A stretch of 60,558 bases of DNA from an uncultured Ruminococcus sp. (GTDB lineage Bacteria > Bacillota > Clostridia > Oscillospirales > Ruminococcaceae), in the NCBI GenBank assembly GCA_902786975.1, contig CADAES010000013.1, positions 1 through 60,558 of the forward strand, given 5' to 3'. Shown here one piece after another: positions 8,633-15,407 of this stretch. A program made the position numbers and the translations under genes. Each line of letters starts with the position of its first letter. Positions within the stretch are counted from its first letter, which is position 1. A model generated the notes under the pieces. That model did no database searches. It saw only the letters and a program-made list of their open reading frames with translations, and was not told where the DNA came from.

Positions 8633-9586
8633 ATGAATTCTGCCGCAGACAACCCCTTTAAGTATTCAGATGACAACAAGCGCTACCACACATACAGCTA
8701 CTATCTCAAAAAGCGTTTCGGTCAGAAGGTAATGAAGATACCGCTGAACGTTGACCTCGGGTGTCCGAACCGTGACGGCACAAAGGGAACGGGCGGCTGT
8801 AAATTCTGCTCGGCGCATCTTGGCGGGAAGTTTGCGGGCGACCCGTGCGACGACATAAGAACGCAGTTTGACAGCGTGCGCCGAATGATGAACAACAAGT
8901 GGTCGCAGGGGCTTTATATACCGTATTTTCAGGCAGGCTCGAACACCTATGCGCCCGTTTCCGAGCTTCGGCAGATGTACGAAACTGCTCTTGGCATCGA
9001 AAACTGTGTGGGGCTGAGCGTCGCAACAAGGGCGGACTGCATCGACGGGGAAAAGGCTGAACTGCTGGGAGAGATAGCAAAGCGCACCTACCTAACAGTC
9101 GAGCTTGGCTTGCAGACGGTACACGACAGCACCGCACTTGCGATGAACCGCTGTCACACCTTTGCGGACTTTCTGAAAGGCTATGAGCTGCTGCGGGAAA
9201 ACGGCGTGAACGTGTGTGTACACATCATCGACGGACTTCCCGGGGAAACGCACGAAATGATGCTGCAAACGGCGAAGGAGCTTGCAAAGCTTGACCTGCA
9301 CAGCATCAAGATACATCTTCTGCACGTTCTGAAAGGCACGGTGCTTGCGCAGATGTATGAGCAGGGCGAGTTTGAAACGATGCGTATGCAGGAGTATGTG
9401 AACACTGTCTGCGACCAGCTGGAGGTGCTCCCGCAGGAGCTGGTGATACAGCGTGTCACGGGCGACGGCGCAAGGGACGAGCTTATAGCGCCGCTGTGGA
9501 GCTTGAAAAAGTTTTGTGTTATGAACGAGATAGATAAAGAGCTCGGCAGGCGAAATTCTTATCAGGGGATAAAGTTCGCACATTGA
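8633..9586 (+). CDS. Radical SAM protein, YhcC family (TIGR01212 type)
   Basis: A 317-residue radical S-adenosylmethionine enzyme. The cluster cysteines are in CPNRDGTKGTGGCKFC (about residues 41-56), the spaced CxnCxxC form typical of YhcC/Elp3-like proteins rather than plain CxxxCxxC. The TYLTVELGLQTVHDSTALAMNR and VCVHIIDGLPGETHEMM segments are family hallmarks. YhcC proteins are widespread, but their reaction is not established. An AGAGGTG SD precedes the ATG. Confidence 0.88.
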   Translation: MNSAADNPFKYSDDNKRYHTYSYYLKKRFGQKVMKIPLNVDLGCPNRDGTKGTGGCKFCSAHLGGKFAGDPCDDIRTQFDSVRRMMNNKWSQGLYIPYFQAGSNTYAPVSELRQMYETALGIENCVGLSVATRADCIDGEKAELLGEIAKRTYLTVELGLQTVHDSTALAMNRCHTFADFLKGYELLRENGVNVCVHIIDGLPGETHEMMLQTAKELAKLDLHSIKIHLLHVLKGTVLAQMYEQGEFETMRMQEYVNTVCDQLEVLPQELVIQRVTGDGARDELIAPLWSLKKFCVMNEIDKELGRRNSYQGIKFAH

Positions 9587-9615
9587 TTGACAGGGCGTCC
9601 AAGTGGTGATATAAT
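9587..9615 (+). promoter_or_regulatory. Strong promoter opening a 280-base leader
   Basis: A near-perfect sigma-A promoter: TTGACA (9587-9592), 17-bp spacer, TATAAT (9610-9615), starting at the base after the preceding stop codon. Transcription would begin near 9622, about 275 bases before the next ORF. The leader holds a GTGAG/CTCAC hairpin near 9630-9650 and, from 9761, a copy of the composite intergenic repeat. Confidence 0.85.
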
Positions 9616-9760
9616 CATAGTTGAACGTGAGTGGTTTGCTCTCTCACACTTTAACATAAGGGTTTATTGTATTTTGTATAACTATTATCCCTTTTGTCAT
9701 TGTGTGACCGAGAGTGACTTTTTGAACAAGAGTTGTTCCTTGAATCCTTCTTTTGAGACC

Positions 9761-9870
9761 TCACTTCTTTTTCGTTATCGGGGTTGCAGACCCCGATGGC
9801 GAAAAAGCAATAAAAGTTTTAGGAGAGGGAGTTTGAGGGGGCAACCCTTTTTCAAAAGGGTTACCCCTCA
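9761..9870 (+). repeat. Composite palindromic intergenic repeat, family 1 (copy A)
   Basis: It contains an 8-bp hairpin with variable tip (ATCGGGGT/ACCCCGAT, 9777-9797) flanked by CGTT and GGCGAAAAAG, then GCAATAAAAGTTTTAGG, then a 9-bp hairpin AACCCTTTT/AAAAGGGTT (9843-9862). The same layout occurs inverted at 33150-33312 and 39062-39225. It lies in the leader of the next gene. Confidence 0.8.
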
Positions 9871-9897
9871 ATTACATTGTCGAAAGGGACGATAGAT

Positions 9898-10467
9898 ATG
9901 CAAAAAGCAATGAACATTTCATATGAGATAGGAAACAAGCTGTATCTCAACATAACCAACAAATGCCCGTGCAACTGCCCGCTGTGGCTGGAGCATCAGC
10001 CGACCGCCGAAGAGGTCATCGCCGATCTTGAAAAGCGTGATCTCGACAGCTACGAGGAGCTTATCTTCTGCGGCTACGGCGAGCCGACCTGCGAGTTTGA
10101 GATACTTAAGCAGGCTGCAAAATACATCAGAAGCGTCACAAAGACACCCGTGCGCATAAACACCAACGGTCTGGGAAATCTCATCAACAAGCGTGACATC
10201 GCTCCCGAGTTCGAGGGTCTGCTGGACACTGTTTCGATAAGCCTCAACGCACCCGATGCACAGGCCTATGACGCAGTTACCCGCCCGTCGTTCAAGGGCG
10301 TGAACTGCTTTGAGGAGATGCTTAGATTTGCCGCCGAGGTCAAAAAGGTCGTTCCCAACACCGTACTGACCGTTGTTGACGTTATCGGCGAGGAAGCTAT
10401 CGCCAAGTCGCAGGCTGTTGCCGACAGCGTGGGCATCGAGCTCAGAGTGCGCACCTACGAAGCCTGA
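9898..10467 (+). CDS. TatD-associated-type radical SAM protein lacking the third cluster cysteine
   Basis: A 189-residue protein resembling the TatD-linked radical SAM family: LYLNITNKCPCNC, then LWLEHQPTAEEV, GYGEPT (SAM-binding GGE-like motif) and RINTNGLGN. In relatives about 14 residues, including the third cysteine of CxxxCxxC, lie between the second cysteine and LWLE. Here CNC runs straight into PLWLE, so the third ligand appears deleted in frame. The ATG at 9898 is preferred because AAAGGGA precedes it; an upstream in-frame TTG at 9877 lacks such a site. No tatD gene is adjacent. It may be inactive, a pseudo-enzyme, or an assembly error. Confidence 0.75.
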   Translation: MQKAMNISYEIGNKLYLNITNKCPCNCPLWLEHQPTAEEVIADLEKRDLDSYEELIFCGYGEPTCEFEILKQAAKYIRSVTKTPVRINTNGLGNLINKRDIAPEFEGLLDTVSISLNAPDAQAYDAVTRPSFKGVNCFEEMLRFAAEVKKVVPNTVLTVVDVIGEEAIAKSQAVADSVGIELRVRTYEA

Positions 10468-10474
10468 AAGGCAC

Positions 10475-10522
10475 TTGACAAAACCGTGAGGATATGCTAT
10501 ACTGTTTACCGTGATAGCATAT
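10475..10522 (+). promoter_or_regulatory. Strong promoter with an overlapping dyad (unknown-unknown-hisC operon)
   Basis: TTGACA (10475-10480), 17-bp spacer, TATACT (10498-10503). ATATGCTAT (10492-10500) and ATAGCATAT (10514-10522) form a 9-bp inverted repeat covering the -10 box and start site. This is a good place for a repressor operator. The repressor is unknown. Confidence 0.75.
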
Positions 10523-10562
10523 TAGTACTTTACCACGATAAATGGAATTGGAGAGCTGACAA

Positions 10563-11087
10563 ATGGGACTGTTCGGAAGAAAGAAGAAAGGACCCGAAAA
10601 AAAGCAGGAGGAAAGGATAACCTTTGATTCGCCGCTGGGGAAGTTTTACTATATCAACAATCCGCCTACGAACGAGTACGGCTACGAAGGCAGTATTATC
10701 TGGAAGGCAAGCGGAGCATCGGAGGAGGAGACATCGGTATATATCGACGCAGACTCTCCCGACACTACGCAGGCGGGGCTGTGCTATTCACGGCTTGAAG
10801 CGCTTTTTGCGGATCAGAACCGTGTTGAAGATGAGAACACGGACATTATCGCCGATCACTTTACAAGGATGCCGGATATGGTAAAAACCGGATACAGCCG
10901 GAATACGTGCTCTGACGATATGACTCTAATCTGGCTTGGCGTTTTCCGAAACGGCGATACGCAGTTTTCATACGATTCCGCAGGTATCTATGCCGATGAT
11001 ATTTGTCTGACAATACACGCCGACGGGAGCAAAGAGATAGAATACATATCGGATCACGAAAAGCACGTTGATAAGCTTCAGACCTGA
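10563..11087 (+). CDS. Uncharacterised 174-residue protein
   Basis: I do not recognise the family with confidence. The N terminus is very basic (MGLFGRKKKGPEKKQEE), followed by an acidic, mostly beta-looking domain of about 150 residues with segments such as KFYYINNPPTNEYGYEGSI and TLIWLGVFRNGDTQFSYDS. It has no signal peptide or membrane helix, so it is probably cytoplasmic. A GGAGAG site precedes the ATG. It is the first gene behind a strong promoter, with a two-helix membrane protein and hisC following. Confidence 0.7.
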   Translation: MGLFGRKKKGPEKKQEERITFDSPLGKFYYINNPPTNEYGYEGSIIWKASGASEEETSVYIDADSPDTTQAGLCYSRLEALFADQNRVEDENTDIIADHFTRMPDMVKTGYSRNTCSDDMTLIWLGVFRNGDTQFSYDSAGIYADDICLTIHADGSKEIEYISDHEKHVDKLQT

Positions 11088-11103
11088 TAAAGGGGAGAAT
11101 GAT

Positions 11104-11301
11104 TTGAAAATAAAAGATATTATAAGCGTTTTGTGCTTTACAATAGGGATGTGCCTGATATGGTCGGTCGCACTTCATTCTGCGGCAGGTATAGGCGTAG
11201 GACTGTGCTTCGGCGCAGCGTTCGGAATATCAACGGGACTTTTCGCAAGGGGCAGAAAAAAGACGGACAGCGAGAATAAAAAAGACGAGGTAGTAAAATG
11301 A
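11104..11301 (+). CDS. Small two-helix membrane protein with glycine-rich helices
   Basis: This 65-residue frame starts at TTG 11104, chosen because AGGGGAG lies just upstream; a longer frame from TTG 11068 would run into the preceding gene and lacks an SD. Two hydrophobic helices (about 6-24 and 27-45) carry small-residue spacing (GIGVGLCFGAAFGISTG), followed by a charged cytoplasmic tail ending NKKDEVVK. No family was recognised. Its stop overlaps the hisC start by 4 bp, implying coupling with hisC. Confidence 0.6.
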   Translation: MKIKDIISVLCFTIGMCLIWSVALHSAAGIGVGLCFGAAFGISTGLFARGRKKTDSENKKDEVVK

Positions 11302-12371
11302 GCAAACAGCTTTGGAGAAATAATCTTATAAACATAACGCCGTATGTGGCAGGCGAACAGCCCAAGGGGGATAACATAATCAAGCTCAACGCAAACGAGA
11401 ACGCTTATCCGCCGTCTCCGAAGGTGCGGCAGATACTGGACAGCTACAAGCCCGAGGATATGCGCCGTTACCCGAGTGCGGACGCTTTGCCTCTGCGTGA
11501 GGCTATCGCACAAAGAAACGGGCTGAGCATTGACAACGTGTTCGTGTCAAACGGCTCGGACGACGTGCTCGCAACGGCTTTCCGTGCATTTTTCAACAGC
11601 GAAAGACCGATAGTCTACCCCGATATCACCTACTCGTTCTACCCTGTGTGGTGCGAGCTTCTGAAGATACCCAACAGGACAGTTCCCGTTAAGGACGACT
11701 TTCATATCGACGCACAAAGCCTTTACGGAGAGGGCAACGGCGGTGTCGTATTCGCCAACCCGAATGCGCCGACATCTCTCGGTGAAAGCAGAGAGTTCGT
11801 TAAAGACGTGCTCGAGCACAACAAGGACTGCATCGTCATCGCAGACCAGACATATGTTGACTTTGCAGACAAGGGCATCGACTGCCTTGACCTTATTAAC
11901 GAGTACGACAACCTTATCGTTACGCACACTTTTTCAAAATCACGTTCAATGGCGGGAATGAGACTGGGCGTGGCTTTCGGAAGCGCCGAGCTGATTGGCT
12001 ATATGCTCGCCGTCAAGGATTCCTATAATTCCTACCCCGTAAACAGACTGTCTATCGAAACGGGCGTTGCAAGCGTGCAGGACGAGGAGTATTTCCAGAG
12101 CACGCTGAAAAAGATAGTCGCAACCCGTGAAAATGTCAGCGCACAGATGAAGCAGCTCGGCTTTGAGGTACTCAAAAGTCAGACCAATTTCCTGTTCGTG
12201 ACGCACCCACAGTTCGCAGCAAAGGCTATTTTTGAATATCTGCGTGAAAAGGGCATCTATATCAGATATTTCAACAAGCCGAGGATAGATAACTATCTGC
12301 GTATCACCATAGGAACGGACGAGGAGATGTCGCAGATGATCGAGCAGATAAAAGCCTTTATGAACAAATAG
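11298..12371 (+). CDS. hisC: Histidinol-phosphate aminotransferase
   Basis: A 357-residue fold-type I PLP enzyme that converts imidazole-acetol phosphate and glutamate to histidinol phosphate in histidine synthesis. KLNANENAYPPSPKV, FVSNGSDDVLATAFRAF and FSKSRSMAGMRLG (PLP lysine) match HisC. The start overlaps the previous stop (ATGA). No other his gene is nearby, so a related aromatic or phosphonate transaminase role cannot be excluded. Confidence 0.88.
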   Translation: MSKQLWRNNLINITPYVAGEQPKGDNIIKLNANENAYPPSPKVRQILDSYKPEDMRRYPSADALPLREAIAQRNGLSIDNVFVSNGSDDVLATAFRAFFNSERPIVYPDITYSFYPVWCELLKIPNRTVPVKDDFHIDAQSLYGEGNGGVVFANPNAPTSLGESREFVKDVLEHNKDCIVIADQTYVDFADKGIDCLDLINEYDNLIVTHTFSKSRSMAGMRLGVAFGSAELIGYMLAVKDSYNSYPVNRLSIETGVASVQDEEYFQSTLKKIVATRENVSAQMKQLGFEVLKSQTNFLFVTHPQFAAKAIFEYLREKGIYIRYFNKPRIDNYLRITIGTDEEMSQMIEQIKAFMNK

Positions 12372-12439
12372 ACGCTGTTTGCTGTATTAAAAGCAGAAAA
12401 ATCTGTGACTTCTGAATTTTAAATACGATATATCTGATC

Positions 12440-12475
12440 TTTGTAAGTAATTTGTAAGTGATGGAGTGTTATACT
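12440..12475 (+). promoter_or_regulatory. Direct-repeat activator box and -10 of the L,D-transpeptidase-like gene
   Basis: TTTGTAAGT occurs at 12440-12448 and 12451-12459, an 11-bp period, placed 10 bp upstream of -10 TATACT (12470-12475). No good -35 box is present. Tandem 11-bp repeats replacing the -35 are the classical arrangement for OmpR/PhoB-family activators. Which regulator binds is unknown. Confidence 0.55.
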
Positions 12476-12523
12476 GTGATTACGGTAAAGGAAAACACAG
12501 ATTAAATCAGAAAGGGAAAAAAC

Positions 12524-13351
12524 ATGAAAAAACCGACAATTCTTTTAACAACAGTTGTTATGTGTTTCTCAATGCTGACCGCCTGCGGCGATTCAAGCTC
12601 GGCAGCGGACAGCAGCTCAAAAACGCAGAGCAGTTCAAAAACAGACAGCAGCACGGCTGCCGCAGATGTTAAGGATTTCTATGCACAGAAAGTTGTTGCA
12701 TCGCCTGAGTGGCTGCCAAAACTCGACGCTGCAAAAGACGCAGAGCAGCTTATCGTTGTTGCTGGTGTTGGCGAGACAACGGCATTTATCTCGATGCACG
12801 AGAAGAACAAAAACGGCGAGTGGGAAATGCTTTTGCAGACACCCGGCTACATCGGCGCAGAGGGCCTTGGCAAGGCAGACTGCGACCACGCTATCACCCC
12901 GGCTGGCACGTACACTATCGACAAGGCTTTCGGTCTTGCTGATGACCCCGGCTGTCAGATGGAATACACAAAGTGTGATGACAATTACTACTGGTCGGCC
13001 GATACCCGTGAGGGAATGCATTTCAACGAACTTGTCAACATAAAAGACGTTCCCGGACTCGACCCGGAGGAGTGCGAGCATATCGCAGATTTCAAGTACG
13101 AATACAAATACTGCCTCAATCTTGGCTACAACTCAAAGGAAATGGATCCCAAGAACGGCTGTGCGTTCTTCTTCCACTGCCAGGGGCTGTCAAGACCGTT
13201 CACAGGCGGCTGTGTTGCAGTCAGTGAGCCGACGATGAAACAGATAATGCAGAAGATAAAACCGGGCTGCAAGATAACTATCGACAAAGCTGATACCCTT
13301 GGAATAGACGTAAGGGCTATGCGTGCATACAATAATGAAAAAGACGTTTAA
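12524..13351 (+). CDS. Lipoprotein with an L,D-transpeptidase (YkuD-like) domain
   Basis: A 275-residue secreted lipoprotein. The signal peptide ends in a lipobox MLTAC (Cys about 21), followed by a Ser/Lys/Ala-rich spacer. The C-terminal domain has HAITPAGTYTIDKAFG, FFFHCQGLSRPFTGGCVAVSE, in which the His and the GGC cysteine correspond to the YkuD catalytic HxnS(H)GC motif. Such enzymes make 3-3 peptidoglycan cross-links or attach proteins to the wall. The catalytic motif reads GGC rather than SHGC, so activity is likely but not certain. Its promoter carries an OmpR-type direct repeat, and a strong terminator follows. Confidence 0.8.
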   Translation: MKKPTILLTTVVMCFSMLTACGDSSSAADSSSKTQSSSKTDSSTAAADVKDFYAQKVVASPEWLPKLDAAKDAEQLIVVAGVGETTAFISMHEKNKNGEWEMLLQTPGYIGAEGLGKADCDHAITPAGTYTIDKAFGLADDPGCQMEYTKCDDNYYWSADTREGMHFNELVNIKDVPGLDPEECEHIADFKYEYKYCLNLGYNSKEMDPKNGCAFFFHCQGLSRPFTGGCVAVSEPTMKQIMQKIKPGCKITIDKADTLGIDVRAMRAYNNEKDV

Positions 13352-13359
13352 GCAAAAAA

Positions 13360-13386
13360 AAAGAGACCCGAGTGGTCTCTTTTTTT
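13360..13386. terminator. Bidirectional terminator
   Basis: AGAGACC (13362-13368) pairs with GGTCTCT (13374-13380), with an A-run before and a T-run after, so it works for both the plus-strand lipoprotein gene and the minus-strand MGMT-like pseudogene. The pseudogene's final codon touches it at 13385. Confidence 0.9.
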
Positions 13387-13687
13387 ACCAGCGATATTTT
13401 GTCAGGTCAACTCTGCCGCCGCAGACCTCGATCCCCTCGGCTTCAAGAAGCTGTATCTGCACATTTTCTCCGCCGAAAGCAAAAGCCTTGGATACCTCAC
13501 CGTTTCAGTTCACCACACGGTAGCAGGGTATGTGCTCCGGGTCGGGATTTGAGTGCAGGGCGTAACCGACGACCCTCGCCCAGCGGGGATTGCCCGCCAT
13601 AGCCGCAACCTGCCCGTAGGTAGCGACCCTGCCTTTGGGTATCTGCTTAACGACATCGTATATCCTATCAAAGACTTGTCCCGACAT
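13385..13687 (-). pseudogene. MGMT-family (alkyltransferase-like) gene interrupted by one in-frame TGA
   Basis: The first 60 codons read MSGQVFDRIYDVVKQIPKGRVATYGQVA...IPCYRVVN and then TGA (about 13505-13507). The same frame continues for 39 codons, NGEVSKAFAFGGENVQ...GRVDLTKYRW, and ends at TAA beside the terminator. Intact relatives have Arg between VVN and NG, so a single CGA-to-TGA change explains the break. The intact protein would be about 100 residues, a DNA-binding MGMT-like protein with PCYR at the alkyl-acceptor motif. The truncated product keeps the PCYR site but loses the C-terminal part. A sequencing error or translational readthrough is also possible. Confidence 0.85.
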
Positions 13688-13844
13688 ATTATCGCTCCTT
13701 GTTTTTTGTTAGTATGCCCGAATGTACAAAAATAATGCGGCTCATCTCCGACTGATATCATACCACTTTCGGGCGCAAATGTAAAGCAGATGACGGCATT
13801 TGCACTTGTTTCATTTCGGGTTATGTGTTATGATCCAAAGAGAG

Positions 13845-13910
13845 CATTTTGAACAAACGGACAGCTTCATCGTATGCCTGCTGATTTTTCAGCAAGTATC
13901 GGCTGTTTTT
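13845..13910 (+). repeat. Two short repeats shared with 7307-7330 and 2974-3009
   Basis: Bases 13845-13868 match the complement of 7307-7330 over 24 bp, and 13876-13904 match 2981-3009 over 29 bp (a hairpin with a TTTT-type loop followed by T-rich sequence). Here no gene ends just upstream on the plus strand, so this hairpin-plus-T-run looks like a copied terminator cassette. It lies in the 383-bp gap 13688-14070, which otherwise holds only the aminotransferase promoter. Confidence 0.65.
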
Positions 13911-14004
13911 TGCATTGCAATTATTGAAATTGCCCATAATAAAACGCAAATACGCACGGTATTAGTGTAAAACGTGGATTTTTTGCAAGAAGCGGGTTTT
14001 TGAC

Positions 14005-14033
14005 TTGCAAAGCGCCGCAAAGTAGAGTACAAT
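14005..14033 (+). promoter_or_regulatory. Promoter of the aminotransferase gene
   Basis: TTGCAA (14005-14010), 17-bp spacer, TACAAT (14028-14033), about 38 bp before the ATG at 14071. Confidence 0.65.
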
Positions 14034-14070
14034 ATATTATCGGAAGTTATTATTATTGGAGGATCACGCT

Positions 14071-15351
14071 ATGGAATTGAAGCAAATGTCAAAAGCCGAG
14101 CTCGAAGCATTCAAAAACGAGGCTCAGGCAAAGTACGATGGATACAAGGCAAGAGGGCTTTCGCTGAATATGGCGAGGGGCAAGCCTTCCGCTGAACAGC
14201 TCGACCTGACAGAGGGTCTGCTGTCTGCTGTTGTCAACAACGAGGACTGCATTGCCGCTGACGGTACCGACTGCCGCAACTACGGCGGAGTTGACGGTCT
14301 GCCCGAGGCAAAGGCTCTGTTCGCACCGATGCTCAACGTTACCAACGACCAGCTCATCATCGGCGGCGCTTCAAGCCTCAACATGATGTACGATACTATC
14401 GCAAAGTTCATGCTGTTCGGCGTGAGCAAGGACGCAAAGCCGTGGAAAGACCAGGGAAAGCTCAAGTGGCTGTGTCCCTGCCCGGGCTACGACAGACACT
14501 TCCTTGTTACCGAGAGCTTCGGCTTTGAGATGATTAATATCCCGATGAACGCCGACGGTCCGGATATGGACATGATAGAAAAGCTTGCCGCAGAGGACGA
14601 GAGCATCAAGGGCGTATGGTGTGTGCCGATGTACGGCAATCCCACAGGCATAACCTTCTCGGACGAGGTCGTAAAGAGATTTGCAAATATGAAAACAAAG
14701 GCTGCGGATTTCCGCATCTTCTGGGACAACGCTTACTGTGTACACCACCTCAGCGACGACCACGATGTTCTGCTGGACCTGCTCGCAGAGTGTGCAAAGG
14801 CAGGCAACCCGGACAGAGCTGTTGAGTTCGCTTCGACCTCAAAGATAACCTATGCGGGCGCAGGCGTCGCAATGATGGCTTCAAGCGAACAGAACATCAG
14901 CTACATCAAGTCTCTGATGTCCGTTCAGACAATAGGACCGGACAAGATAAACCAGCTTCGCCACGTTAAGTTCTTCAAGAATTTCGAGGGACTGACAGAG
15001 CATATGAAAAAGCATCAGGCTCTGCTCGCTCCGAGATTTGCGGCTGTGCTGGACGGTCTTGACAAGGAGATAGCTCCCTATGGCATCGGAAGCTGGACAA
15101 AGCCCAACGGCGGTTATTTCATCAGCTTTGATGCACTCGACGGCTGTGCAAAGCGCATCGTTGAGCTTTGCAAGGAAGCAGGCGTAGTGCTCACGGGTGC
15201 TGGTGCGACATTCCCGTACAAGAAAGACCCCAAGGACAGCAATATCCGTATCGCTCCGTCCTATCCCCCGGTAGACGAGCTGAAGCTTGCGGTGGAGATA
15301 TTCACCACGGCTGTAAAGCTCGCAAGTGCTGAAAAACTCCTCAGTGAATAA
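14071..15351 (+). CDS. Aspartate-type aminotransferase (subgroup Ic, MocR-like fold)
   Basis: A 426-residue PLP enzyme that transfers the amino group of aspartate (or a related amino acid) to 2-oxoglutarate. LNMARGKPSAEQLDL, RNYGGVDGLPEAK, CPCPGYDRHF, MYGNPTGITFS and ASTSKITYAGAG (PLP lysine) match the bacterial type Ic aspartate aminotransferases (PF12897). The ATG at 14071 is preferred because GGAGGA lies at 14058-14063. It is monocistronic between its promoter and a strong terminator. Confidence 0.9.
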   Translation: MELKQMSKAELEAFKNEAQAKYDGYKARGLSLNMARGKPSAEQLDLTEGLLSAVVNNEDCIAADGTDCRNYGGVDGLPEAKALFAPMLNVTNDQLIIGGASSLNMMYDTIAKFMLFGVSKDAKPWKDQGKLKWLCPCPGYDRHFLVTESFGFEMINIPMNADGPDMDMIEKLAAEDESIKGVWCVPMYGNPTGITFSDEVVKRFANMKTKAADFRIFWDNAYCVHHLSDDHDVLLDLLAECAKAGNPDRAVEFASTSKITYAGAGVAMMASSEQNISYIKSLMSVQTIGPDKINQLRHVKFFKNFEGLTEHMKKHQALLAPRFAAVLDGLDKEIAPYGIGSWTKPNGGYFISFDALDGCAKRIVELCKEAGVVLTGAGATFPYKKDPKDSNIRIAPSYPPVDELKLAVEIFTTAVKLASAEKLLSE

Positions 15352-15370
15352 TAAATGTACAAAGCAGAAG

Positions 15371-15401
15371 CCCCGAACGGTTATTTCCGTTCGGGGTTTT
15401 T
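15371..15401. terminator. Intrinsic terminator between convergent aminotransferase and mtnA
   Basis: CCCCGAACGG (15371-15380) and CCGTTCGGGG (15387-15396) around a 6-base loop, followed by five T. It clearly serves the plus strand and may also stop mtnA transcription from the other side. Confidence 0.92.
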
Positions 15402-15407
15402 GTTGCC

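Noticed and set aside
13385-13687. TGA read as tryptophan or selenocysteine in the MGMT-like gene
   Set aside because: TGA terminates several clear genes in this window, homologues have Arg at the site, and no selenocysteine insertion hairpin was recognised after it.
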